From assembly GCA_003820635.1 (NCBI GenBank), contig RPOS01000045.1:1-21279 (forward strand): a stretch of DNA of 21,279 nucleotides. Direction: 5' to 3'. The DNA comes from Verrucomicrobiaceae bacterium. Lineage in GTDB: Bacteria > Verrucomicrobiota > Verrucomicrobiae > Verrucomicrobiales > Akkermansiaceae. The notes beneath the pieces were generated by a model that did no database searches, was not told where the DNA came from, and saw only the letters and a list, made by a program, of their open reading frames with translations. Positions 1 to 7,757 of the stretch are shown here, piece after piece. Position 1 is the stretch's first letter, and each line of letters starts with the position of its first letter. A program made the position numbers and the translations under genes.

Positions 1-133
1 CCGCCTTGCCGATGGCCTGCTGGAACTCCGGATCCTTGCTCAGGTAGCTCAACGCCAGCACCGGGATCAGCACGTTGATCAGGATATTGGCGAGCGGATG
101 CTCCTGCTGGTTGGGCTTTTCGGTCGCGGCCAT
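1..133 (-). CDS. VC0807-like small membrane protein, N-terminal part (runs off window)
   Basis: The minus strand is open from an ATG at 133 to the window edge, giving 44 residues. A short polar N-terminus with lysine, asparagine and glutamine is followed by a hydrophobic stretch reading NILINVLIPVLALSYLS and then KDPEFQQAIGKA. That pattern recalls the first membrane helix of VC0807 / septation-like inner-membrane proteins, which I remember only in outline. No function can be given. The gene lies downstream of the tRNA-Leu on the same strand but is separated from it by an intrinsic terminator, so it should have its own promoter in 134-235, where I see no convincing one. The open frame and the start are clear; the family is a guess. 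Confidence 0.5.
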   Translation of the reverse strand, partial: MAATEKPNQQEHPLANILINVLIPVLALSYLSKDPEFQQAIGKA

Positions 134-235
134 GAACTGCCGCAACAAAGCAGCCCGCGGCGCTGCGGGAAATCAAAAAAAACTCCGCAACAGCCAGTTC
201 ACGGATTTGCCAACAACCCAGACATCCCGTGACCG

Positions 236-269
236 TGAAAAAGGCCCGACGCATTCCAATTTCGGGCCT
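236..269 (-). terminator. Rho-independent terminator of tRNA-Leu
   Basis: On the minus strand an 8-bp perfect stem (AGGCCCGA with TCGGGCCT, 12-nt loop) is followed at once by a run of T. It starts 16 nt past the CCA end of the tRNA, the usual place for a tRNA terminator. Confidence 0.85.
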
Positions 270-284
270 GCGTGATCTGAAATA

Positions 285-371
285 TGGTGCGCACGAGAGG
301 ACTCGAACCTCCACAGGGTTGCCCCTACTAGAACCTGAATCTAGCGCGTCTACCAATTCCGCCACGTGCGC
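285..371 (-). tRNA. tRNA-Leu, anticodon CAG
   Basis: The minus strand folds as a class II tRNA. The acceptor stem is GCGCACG with CGTGCGC, the discriminator is A, and CCA is encoded at 285-287. The D-arm has the leucine-type GGTAGACGC pattern. The anticodon stem CTAGA/TCTAG carries loop TTCAGGT, so the anticodon is CAG and the codon read is CUG. The long variable arm (TAGGGGCAACCCTG) is typical of tRNA-Leu, and the T-arm loop reads TTCGAGT. All pairings were checked by eye. A weak TTGCAA box lies about 50 nt upstream (419-424), but I cannot call a promoter. Confidence 0.96.
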
Positions 372-536
372 AGTGTGGGGCTTGCGACCGGGCGGAAGAC
401 AGCACGCAGGGCGGGCCATTGCAACACCGATTTCGCAGGGCGGGGCAGAAAATCCGCTGGGGGGCGTGCACCTTGCCGTCGCGTGATCACCGGTTCAGAT
501 TGGATATGTCGTTTTCATGGAGTCCCATTGAGCGCT

Positions 537-737
537 TCACCGGCCCGCATCTTGCGGGAAGAGTGCGGTTTCCAACAATGGTGCCAGCTCCGGATCGGGG
601 CATTGCAGGCGGCTGCGGAACTTCCAGTCGCCGTGCGTGTTGGCCACCTTGATCAGGAAGTGATTCCAGCCGCGGTTGAGCGACAGCCGCTTGATTTCAA
701 AGGGTGAATCTGAGATCGGTCGGGGATTGGCGGCGTC
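537..737 (-). pseudogene. 3' remnant of a secreted glycosidase/esterase-type gene
   Basis: Immediately after the upp stop, and in the same frame, 66 codons stay open to a TGA at 537. The middle reads RLSLNRGWNHFLIKVANTHG and continues DWKFRSRLQCPDPEL. This resembles the 'GWNHxLIKVxN' closing strand of carbohydrate-binding or PA14-like domains at the C-terminus of large secreted hydrolases in Verrucomicrobiota and Planctomycetota (family recalled, not searched). There is no start codon or upstream part of such a gene, because upp occupies that side. It is best read as the surviving tail of a deleted gene. Sharing the upp frame is probably chance; stop readthrough of upp is the less likely alternative. 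Confidence 0.5.
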
Positions 738-1361
738 TCAAATCCCGGTGCCGAACATGCGGTCGCCGGCATCGCCGAGGCCGGGCAGTATGTAGCCGCG
801 CTCGTTGAGGCAGCGGTCGAGCGCGGCGGCGAAGATCGGCAACTCGGGAAACGCCTCGCGCAATGCGGCCACGCCCTCCGGTGCGGCCACCATGCAGGCG
901 AAGCGCAGCGAGCGCGCACCCGCCTCGCGGAGGCTGCGCACGGCGGCGATGGCCGAGCCGCCGGTGGCGAGCATGGGATCGAGTATGATGATGTCCCGCT
1001 CGGCCAAGACCGGCGGATGTTTCATGTAATAGGATTCCGGCAACAGCGTTTCCTCGTTGCGGGCGAGGCCGATGTGCGCCACGGACGCCTGCGGGATTAG
1101 GTCCAGAAAGCCATCGAGAAACGCCAGCCCGGCGCGCAGGACGGGCACCAGGATGATGCCGCGCGCGAGCTTTTCACCGGAGGTGATTTCCAGCGGCGTG
1201 TCACAGGAAACCACCTGCGTTTCCAAGTCCAACGTCACCGCCGGAACCATCAGCGAGGCGATGCGCCGGACGCGCTGGCGGAATTCCGGCGACGGGCAGG
1301 CGGGGTTCCGCAGGCGGGTCAACTCGTCGGCGATGAGCGGGTGATGGATCGTCTGAAACAT
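738..1361 (-). CDS. upp: Uracil phosphoribosyltransferase
   Basis: The 207-residue product joins uracil to PRPP to make UMP in pyrimidine salvage, in the cytoplasm. The start at 1361 gives the normal N-terminus (MFQTIHHPLI) and the usual family length; an open frame further upstream is only overlap with the preceding gene. Diagnostic motifs are the PRPP-binding loop DPMLATGGS at residues 129-136 and the uracil-binding segment GDAGDRMFGT at 196-205. The conserved LVPVLRAGL stretch lies near residues 71-79. The gene starts 7 nt after the stop of the sigma-54 regulator gene on the same strand, so the two are probably co-transcribed. I see no strong ribosome-binding site. The identity is secure. 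Confidence 0.97.
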   Translation of the reverse strand: MFQTIHHPLIADELTRLRNPACPSPEFRQRVRRIASLMVPAVTLDLETQVVSCDTPLEITSGEKLARGIILVPVLRAGLAFLDGFLDLIPQASVAHIGLARNEETLLPESYYMKHPPVLAERDIIILDPMLATGGSAIAAVRSLREAGARSLRFACMVAAPEGVAALREAFPELPIFAAALDRCLNERGYILPGLGDAGDRMFGTGI

Positions 1362-1368
1362 GAAATTT

Positions 1369-2748
<1,380 letters not shown>

Positions 2749-2891
2749 TGCGGCGCAGGCGCAGTCAAGCAGTCTGCGGCGGGAAAAAACACGTAAAAAA
2801 TCGTGGAGCACGCGCCGCGCTGCGTGGCGACGACAGATCCGGTCATTTTGAGAACTTGCCAGCGCGCGGGACGCCCGGCATTTTCCCGCGC

Positions 2892-3995
2892 ATGTCACGC
2901 CAGCACCACATCACGATTCTCGCCGGAGACGGCATTGGACCCGAAGTCATGGCCGTCGCCGTCCGCATTCTGGAGGCCGCCGAAGCGAAATTCGGCTTCT
3001 CGGTTTCGCGCAGCGAGCACCTCGTAGGCGGCGCGGCGATCGACGCCACCGGCCACCCGCTGCCGACTGAAACCGTGCAGGCCTGCGAAAAAGCGGCCGC
3101 CATTCTCTTCGGCTCGGTCGGCGGACCGAAGTGGGAAAACCTGCCGCCGGACATCCAGCCGGAACGCGGCGCGCTGTTGCCGCTGCGCAAACACTTCGGC
3201 CTCTTCGCCAACCTGCGGCCCGGCGTCTGCCTGCCCGCCCTCACCCACGCCTCGCCGGTGAAGCAGGAACTCATCGCCGATGGCTTCGACGTGCTCTGCG
3301 TGCGTGAACTCACCGGCGGCGTCTATTTCGGCACGCCCAAGGGCCGCCACGAGGAAAACGGCGAACCCGTGGCACTCGACACGATGGTTTACAAAAAAAG
3401 CGAAATCGCACGCATCGCACGCGTCGCCTTCACCGCCGCGATGGGCCGGAAAAAACAATTGCTCTCCGTGGACAAGGCGAACGTGCTCGCCTCATCCGTA
3501 TTGTGGCGCGAAACGGTCATCGAGATCGCGAAGGAGTTTCCCGAGGTCGAGCTCTCGCACATGTATGTGGACAACGCCGCCATGCAGCTGATCCGCCGCC
3601 CGGGCTCCTTCGATGTGTTGGTGACGGAAAACCTCTTCGGCGACATTCTATCCGACGAGATGGCGATGATTTCCGGCTCGCTCGGCATGCTGCCATCCGC
3701 CTCACTCGGCAAGCAAAGGGACGACGGCCTCTACTTCGGCATGTATGAACCATCCGGCGGCTCGGCACCGGACATCGCCGGCCAGGGCATCGCCAATCCC
3801 ATCGCACAGATCCTCTCGCTGGCGATGTTGCTGCGCTTTTCGCTCGGGGAAACGGCCGCCGCCGATGCGATCGAGGCCGCCGTGGCCAAAACCATCGCCG
3901 ATGGTTTCCGCACCGGAGACATCGCCACCGGCCGCGAGGGCGAGACGAAAACCGGCACCACCGGCATGGGCGCTGCCGTGCTGGAAAGGCTGTGA
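2892..3995 (+). CDS. leuB: 3-isopropylmalate dehydrogenase
   Basis: The 367-residue product oxidises and decarboxylates 3-isopropylmalate with NAD+, the third committed step of leucine synthesis, in the cytoplasm. Seen: the GDGIGPEV start motif, GSVGGPKWE, the substrate-binding ANLRPG and [10 protein letters not shown] segments, YVDNAAMQL, and the isocitrate/isopropylmalate dehydrogenase signature from N247 ([20 protein letters not shown]). Length matches the family. The start at 2892 places the first beta strand correctly; the same frame is open upstream to about 2748 but encodes nothing family-like. The gene stands alone, divergent from the sigma-54 regulator across 143 bp and not next to leuA, leuC or leuD. 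A hairpin just past the stop may end the transcript. Confidence 0.97.
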   Translation: MSRQHHITILAGDGIGPEVMAVAVRILEAAEAKFGFSVSRSEHLVGGAAIDATGHPLPTETVQACEKAAAILFGSVGGPKWENLPPDIQPERGALLPLRKHFGLFANLRPGVCLPALTHASPVKQELIADGFDVLCVRELTGGVYFGTPKGRHEENGEPVALDTMVYKKSEIARIARVAFTAAMGRKKQLLSVDKANVLASSVLWRETVIEIAKEFPEVELSHMYVDNAAMQLIRRPGSFDVLVTENLFGDILSDEMAMISGSLGMLPSASLGKQRDDGLYFGMYEPSGGSAPDIAGQGIANPIAQILSLAMLLRFSLGETAAADAIEAAVAKTIADGFRTGDIATGREGETKTGTTGMGAAVLERL

Positions 3996-4025
3996 GCCGC
4001 ATGATGAAGGTCTGAGGAAATCGTG

Positions 4026-4060
4026 GCGGCGATCACCGGTCGCCGCTTCTCTTTCTCCTC
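4026..4060 (+). terminator. Possible terminator of leuB
   Basis: A perfect 7-bp stem (GCGGCGA at 4026-4032 with TCGCCGC at 4040-4046, 7-nt loop) lies 30 nt after the leuB stop and is followed by a pyrimidine-rich stretch with several T residues but no clean T run. It overlaps the end of the PEP-CTERM remnant on the other strand. Confidence 0.4.
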
Positions 4061-4145
4061 CATATCCACAAACCCGCCGAAAGCGCCCACAGCATCGGAG
4101 TCCCCGGCTCGGGAATCCCGGTCACTGAGAAGATCCAGTTCTGAC
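4033..4145 (-). pseudogene. Orphan PEP-CTERM sorting tail
   Basis: One minus-strand frame encodes NWIFSVTGIPEPGTPMLWAL followed by SAGLWIWRRKRSGDR and a stop at 4033. That is a textbook PEP-CTERM signal: a PEP motif, one hydrophobic membrane segment, then a cluster of arginines at the very end. Such tails anchor exported proteins for processing by exosortase, and they are common in Verrucomicrobiota. No exported-protein body precedes it. The sequence just upstream belongs to a mazF gene in another frame, so this is the last 35 or so codons of a gene whose remainder was lost, joined to mazF near 4145-4156. Confidence 0.7.
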
Positions 4146-4153
4146 AAGGGATC

Positions 4154-4375
4154 CAGCACCACGCCCTTGATCGGCCGGTGGCTGACGGAAACTTCAAACG
4201 GATAGCCTTTGACATGACTGGTGATGGGAACCATCACGGCGAGTCCGGTCTTTTCGTTGTAGATTTTCGGGGAAAGAACCAGCGCCGGTCTTTTGCCCGC
4301 CTGTTCCCTGCCGGCTTGTGGATCAAAGTCCGTCCACACGAGATCGCCGCATTCCGGGATGTAGCCCGCTTTCAC
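4154..4375 (-). pseudogene. mazF: mazF/PemK-type toxin, 3'-truncated
   Basis: MazF toxins are sequence-specific mRNA endoribonucleases. From a GTG at 4375, 74 residues match the family well: CGDLVWTDFDPQAGREQAG, RPALVLSP, then PITSHVKGYPFEV and GVVL. The usual next part (about 35-40 residues beginning ADQVKSLDW in relatives) is missing. After GVVL the DNA continues into a PEP-CTERM tail in a different frame. The mazF frame itself stays open to 3731, antisense to leuB, so a 214-residue read-through product is formally possible but would have an unrelated C-terminal two thirds. The core RNase fold is probably incomplete, so I call it inactive. It overlaps the antitoxin gene. Confidence 0.75.
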
Positions 4376-4616
4376 CAGGCCTCCCTCCTTGAGGGGCTCC
4401 CCATGGGGTTTCGGCGTGCAGGTTCTCGGCGGTGATCGCCTCGCACATCTTTTCGATCTCCGATGTTGCAGCGGTTTTCCGGATCTTGATCCTTTGCCCG
4501 GAAAAATTGACTTCCACCTGATTGCCCGTGGCCAGCCTCCCTTCTTGCACGAGCATGTCAGGCAGCACCAATGCAATGCCCTTGCCCCATTTCTTCAGAA
4601 TCGCAGGCGTTGTCAT
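4323..4616 (-). CDS. mazE: MazE-type antitoxin with a frameshifted C-terminus
   Basis: The 97-residue product begins MTTPAILKKWGKGIALVLPD, a SpoVT/AbrB-fold DNA-binding domain like MazE antitoxins, with GNQVEVNFSGQRIKIRK completing the barrel at about 33-49. The toxin-binding tail reads AITAENLHAETPWGAPQGG at about 61-79. Relatives end shortly after this, typically in EAW and a stop overlapping the toxin start. Here that ending (GAG GCC TGG TGA) exists but in another frame, so one small indel in the G-rich run near 4385-4390 has added about 18 foreign residues. The DNA-binding part is intact; toxin binding may not be. The toxin next door is truncated, so the pair looks dead. Confidence 0.75.
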   Translation of the reverse strand: MTTPAILKKWGKGIALVLPDMLVQEGRLATGNQVEVNFSGQRIKIRKTAATSEIEKMCEAITAENLHAETPWGAPQGGRPGESGLHPGMRRSRVDGL

Positions 4617-4632
4617 GACTTGAAAATGATTC

Positions 4633-5007
4633 CTACCCTTGGGAGCGCCAAGGTCGTTCATCCACGTGCAGGTTGGGAATAAAATCCCGCCCGGGGCCTT
4701 CGGCACGGCATCCACCCTGCCACGCGAAACCCGCCAGCCGTCCATCCCGCTCCTTGATCCAACGGCTCGACACCCGCTTCAACTCCTTCACCCAATCCGA
4801 TTGCGTGATGCCGCGCCCGCAACGGGCCAACAGATGCACATGATCCTCCACGCCGCCCACGATCACCGGCGGGCAATCGAGATGTTTCGAGACGCCGCGG
4901 AGAAACGCATGCAACTCCACCCGCAATTCCGGATCGCGGAGCCATGGCTCGCGGTTCTTGGTGGAGGAACCCAGATGCAGATAGACCGAGGAAAGCGATT
5001 GCGGCAT
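4633..5007 (-). pseudogene. REP-associated (RAYT / IS200-like Y1) transposase, truncated
   Basis: The 124-residue product starts MPQSLSSVYLHLGSSTKNRE, the standard opening of RAYT-type Y1 transposases, and has the metal-binding HUH motif as H56-V-H58 inside GGVEDHVHLL, then VKELKRVSSRWIKE and FAWQGG at about 94-99. Relatives are about 145-155 residues and carry the DNA-nicking tyrosine in the helix following that point. Here the sequence after FAWQGG departs from the family and contains no tyrosine, so the catalytic helix is gone. Two palindromes sit just upstream (5044-5130), as expected for a RAYT locus. It probably cannot move on its own now. Confidence 0.8.
4637..4653. repeat. Small palindrome at the broken end of the RAYT gene
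   Basis: CCTTGG and CCAAGG pair across a 5-nt loop at the very end of the truncated transposase frame. It may be a REP-like unit into which the transposase gene was cut, or part of the boundary between this unit and the mazE gene. Confidence 0.4.
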
Positions 5008-5043
5008 GGCGGGTGGAATCGTTGGCGGAATGGTGATGAAACG

Positions 5044-5130
5044 CCCCGCCGGACACAACCACGTGCGGGGTTGAAAATCATGCCTGGTGTTACATCCCAT
5101 CCAACCCCATCGGGGTTGCGTCCGGGATGT
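5044..5130. repeat. Two REP-like palindromes upstream of the RAYT gene
   Basis: The first pairs CCCCGC (5044-5049) with GCGGGG (5065-5070). The second is nested: outer arms ACATCCC (5092-5098) and GGGATGT (5124-5130), inner arms CAACCCC (5102-5108) and GGGGTTG (5112-5118) with a 3-nt loop. RAYT transposases bind such hairpins next to their own gene, so these are likely substrates of the truncated transposase at 4633-5007. Confidence 0.6.
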
Positions 5131-5223
5131 GATGACAAATGCGGCGGCGCATTTCTCGATCCGCGCGCTGCCGATGCCATCGATCTTCGCCAGCGCCGCC
5201 TGGGTGGCCACCTCGCGGATACC
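5118..5223 (-). other. Possible helix-hairpin-helix remnant between RAYT and hemB
   Basis: Directly after an in-frame TAG at 5224, the minus strand reads GIREVATQAALAKIDGIGSA then RIEKCAAAFV. The pattern L-x-x-I-D-G-I-G-x-x-x-x-E-K fits a helix-hairpin-helix DNA-binding motif such as those near the C-termini of repair nucleases and helicases. No start codon with a plausible upstream body exists, so at best it is a scrap of a lost gene. The rest of 5131-5327 shows nothing I can name. Confidence 0.3.
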
Positions 5224-5327
5224 CTACGCGCCGAACGGTGCGCCGGTGGAAATCGTGGAGCCACCCGTGGCCGCCGAAGCACAGGACAGCGAATCCGGCG
5301 CGAAAACCGGCGGCTCGTGAGTGACGC

Positions 5328-6311
5328 TCAGCGCCCGCCGAGCCACAGCGCCGCTTGCTTGGCGAAGTAGCTGAGAATCATCGAGGCCCCGGCGCGCTTG
5401 ATGGCGGTGAGCGATTCCAAGGCTGCGGCGCGCTCGTCCAACCAACCGGCCGCGGCGGCGCTCTTGATCATCAGATACTCGCCGCTCACCTGATAGGCCG
5501 CCACCGGCAGCGTGCTGGTCTCGCGCACCTTGGCGATCACATCCAGATAGATGCCGGCGGGTTTCACCATCAGCATGTCCGCGCCCTCCGCCTCGTCGAG
5601 CAGGGTTTCGCGCACCGCCTCGCGGATGTTTCCGGGGTCCATCTGATAGGTTTTCTTGTCGCCGTCCTTCGGCGCGGAATCCAGCGCGCCGCGGAAAGGA
5701 CCGTAAAATGCCGAGGCATACTTGGCCGTGTAGCTGAGGATGGAAACATCGGTGAAACCCTCGGCATCCAGCGCCTCGCGGATCGCACCCACCCGGCCAT
5801 CCATCATGTCGGAAGGCGCGACGATGTCAGCACCCGCCCGGGCGTGGCAAAGCGCCTGCTGGCAGAGGATTTCCACCGTTTCATCGTTGAGGATGATCAG
5901 TTCAGCACGCTCGTTTCTCTGCACCAGGCCGTCATGGCCATCCGAGTTGTAGGGATCGAGCGCGACATCGGTGATGACGCAGAGCGCCGGATGCGCCGCC
6001 TTGAGCGCCCGGATCGCTCGGGGCACGAGGCCATCATCATTATGGCACTCCACGCCATCGGGCGTCTTGAGCGCTTCCTCGATTTTTGGAAACAACACCA
6101 CTGCCGGAATCCCCAGCGCGTGCGCCTCGCCCGCCTCGCGCACCAGGCTGTCCAGCGACCAGCGCGTCACGCCCGGCATCGAATCGATCGGCGTGTCCAC
6201 CGCCTCCTCGTGCAGGAACATCGGCAGGATGAAATCCGCGGCGAAGAGCGAGGTTTCACAAACCATCGAGCGGATCGCGGGAGTGCGGCGGTTGCGGCGG
6301 GGTCGGATCAT
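5328..6311 (-). CDS. hemB: Delta-aminolevulinic acid dehydratase (porphobilinogen synthase)
   Basis: The 327-residue product condenses two aminolevulinate molecules into porphobilinogen, the second common step of tetrapyrrole synthesis. The two active-site lysines are visible: K197 in SYTAKYASAFYGPFRGAL and the Schiff-base K250 in MLMVKPAGIYLD. The metal-binding loop reads DVALDPYNSDGHDG at 115-128, with Ala117, Asp119 and Asp127 in place of the three cysteines of zinc enzymes, so this is the magnesium-dependent type. Length is normal for the family. The start at 6311 gives MIRPRRNRRTPAIR, the usual HemB opening; the longer open frame reaches into an unrelated remnant. It is monocistronic as far as can be seen. 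Confidence 0.96.
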   Translation of the reverse strand: MIRPRRNRRTPAIRSMVCETSLFAADFILPMFLHEEAVDTPIDSMPGVTRWSLDSLVREAGEAHALGIPAVVLFPKIEEALKTPDGVECHNDDGLVPRAIRALKAAHPALCVITDVALDPYNSDGHDGLVQRNERAELIILNDETVEILCQQALCHARAGADIVAPSDMMDGRVGAIREALDAEGFTDVSILSYTAKYASAFYGPFRGALDSAPKDGDKKTYQMDPGNIREAVRETLLDEAEGADMLMVKPAGIYLDVIAKVRETSTLPVAAYQVSGEYLMIKSAAAAGWLDERAAALESLTAIKRAGASMILSYFAKQAALWLGGR

Positions 6312-6366
6312 GGCGGGAGAGTGAACGATGAACACCGGACTTCCAACATCGAAGGTCGGGAAAACG
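6312..6366. repeat. Possible dispersed intergenic repeat upstream of hemB
   Basis: One minus-strand frame gives RPSMLEVRCSSFTLPP, and a plus-strand frame gives NDEHRTSNIEGREN. These match the 'RRSMFDVRCSMF' / 'HRTSNIE' signature of short imperfect repeats that I recall from intergenic DNA of Verrucomicrobiota and related phyla, where they appear as spurious protein calls. Only one unit is present here, so repetition cannot be shown from this window. Confidence 0.4.
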
Positions 6367-6465
6367 ACATCCTTGCTAACTTGCGCCGCGCCGTAGAACA
6401 CGCAGGCCTGCCCTCCCATGAGCAGCGCCCGGGTGCCATTCTTCCGGCCAGTCTTCGAACTTCAC
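6367..6465 (-). pseudogene. Nucleotidyltransferase-like gene, 5' remnant with frameshift
   Basis: Two overlapping minus-strand frames together spell the beginning of a nucleotidyltransferase-fold protein: KFEDWPEEWHPG in one frame, then RALLMGGQACVFYGAAQVSK in the next, followed by DV. The MGGQACxxYG...SKDxD pattern is typical of minimal nucleotidyltransferase or AbiEii-like proteins. The shift falls in the run CCCGGGCG near 6430. The match ends just where the catalytic second Asp would follow, and the sequence then becomes repeat-like. The gene is truncated and dead. Confidence 0.5.
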
Positions 6466-6522
6466 GGCCGGACCTTAACATCGGAGACCGCTTTGTCGAT
6501 GCCGCAAGACGGAGCACGGACT

Positions 6523-6906
6523 TCACTCCGCCAGCGCGATCGCATTGGCCGCGGCGTAGTCGCGGGCGTGGCTGAGGCTGATCTGGATATCGGTGATGCC
6601 GTGTTGTTTGGCGAAGGCTTCGGCCGCACCGGAGAGACGGAGTTTCGGCGCGCCCGCGGCATCATGGACGACCTCCAGATCGTGCAGCCCGGCATTGCCG
6701 CCGATGCCGGTGCCGAGCGCCTTGGAAACCGCCTCCTTCGCGGCGAAGCGCGCCGCGTAGTGCATGGCCGGGTTTTTCCGGGATTCGCAGTAGTCGCGCT
6801 CCGCGGGCGTGAAGATTTTTGTTAGAAACGGCCCGCCATGGCGCTCAATGGCGGAGGCGATGCGATCCACTTCCACCACGTCGATGCCGATGCCGAAGAC
6901 GCGCAT
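6523..6906 (-). CDS. acpS: Holo-[acyl-carrier-protein] synthase
   Basis: The 127-residue product moves the phosphopantetheine arm of CoA onto the serine of apo-ACP, activating it for fatty acid synthesis. The two Mg2+/CoA-binding acidic residues are in place: D9 in GIGIDVVEVDRI and E58 in YAARFAAKEAVSKALG. FTPAERDYC at 32-40 and the closing HARDYAAANAIALAE are typical. Length is normal. It begins 3 nt after the pdxJ stop, so translation of the two is probably coupled. The same pdxJ-acpS order occurs in E. coli and many other bacteria. Confidence 0.96.
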   Translation of the reverse strand: MRVFGIGIDVVEVDRIASAIERHGGPFLTKIFTPAERDYCESRKNPAMHYAARFAAKEAVSKALGTGIGGNAGLHDLEVVHDAAGAPKLRLSGAAEAFAKQHGITDIQISLSHARDYAAANAIALAE

Positions 6907-6909
6907 GAT

Positions 6910-7656
6910 TCAAGCGGGATAGGTGGCCATCAGGGCTTTCATCTCGCGCACCGCGGCGGTCATGCCGACGCGCATGGCCCGGGAAACAATGGTGTGGCCG
7001 ATGTTGAGCTCGGCGAGATGAGGCACCACCCAAAGGCGGGTGATGTTCTGATAGTTGATGCCATGGCCGGCGTTCACCTGCAGGCCTGCGGCGTGGCCGG
7101 TCCTGGCGGCGGCAATCAGGCGCTGGAGCTCGGTTTCCACTGCCGCGCCCGTGGCATTGGCGAAGCAGCCGGTGTGCAGCTCGATCATTTCCGCGCAGCT
7201 CTCCGCGGCGGCTGTGACTTGGGCGCTTTCCGGATCAATGAACAGGCTCACCTTGATTCCGGCGTCCTGCAGGCGGGCCACTGCGATGCGGATTTTGTCA
7301 AACCCGCCGCACACATCCAGCCCTCCTTCCGTGGTGATTTCCTCGCGTGTTTCGGGCACCAGGCAGGCGAAGGCCGGTTTCAGTTTCAACGCGAGGCCGA
7401 TCATTTCCTCGGTCACGCCCATTTCCAGATTGAGCGGCAGCGGCACCTCGGCGTGGATCCTGAACGCGTCCGCATCCTGCATGTGGCGGCGGTCGCCGCG
7501 GACGTGGAGCGTGAGCGAATCCGCGCCGCCTGCCAGCGCGTCCTGCCCGGCCACCAGCGGGCTGGGCTCGGCGCACGGGGAATCCGGCGTCCGCGCGTAG
7601 CGGGCCTGGCGCAGCGTCGCGACGTGATCGATGTTGACTCCCAACAGCAAAGGCAT
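6910..7656 (-). CDS. pdxJ: Pyridoxine 5'-phosphate synthase
   Basis: The 248-residue product makes pyridoxine 5'-phosphate from 1-deoxyxylulose 5-phosphate and 3-amino-2-oxopropyl phosphate, the ring-closing step of the DXP-dependent vitamin B6 route. Seen: the opening GVNIDHVATLRQAR at 6-19, LHVRGDRRHMQDAD, PLNLEMGVTEEM, LVPETREEITTEGGLDV, ELHTG and NAGHGINYQN, all family hallmarks of this TIM barrel. The start at 7656 (MPLLLGVNIDH) fits; a longer frame upstream is not family-like. It is first in a tight pdxJ-acpS operon and diverges from fabV across about 100 bp, where I could not identify clear promoters. Confidence 0.96.
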   Translation of the reverse strand: MPLLLGVNIDHVATLRQARYARTPDSPCAEPSPLVAGQDALAGGADSLTLHVRGDRRHMQDADAFRIHAEVPLPLNLEMGVTEEMIGLALKLKPAFACLVPETREEITTEGGLDVCGGFDKIRIAVARLQDAGIKVSLFIDPESAQVTAAAESCAEMIELHTGCFANATGAAVETELQRLIAAARTGHAAGLQVNAGHGINYQNITRLWVVPHLAELNIGHTIVSRAMRVGMTAAVREMKALMATYPA

Positions 7657-7757
7657 GAGCGGCCTTAACGCCGCCGGGGGCATCGGGCAAGACCGAGTTG
7701 CATGGGATGAAATCAGGGTTGCCAGCGCGCCCCGGGCCGATAGCCTCACGCCCAACC

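Noticed and set aside
3731..4375. A 214-codon open frame from the mazF GTG through to the antisense of leuB.
   Set aside because: Only the first 74 residues match a family. The rest is a GC-rich antisense frame over a PEP-CTERM remnant and leuB, where long open frames are common.
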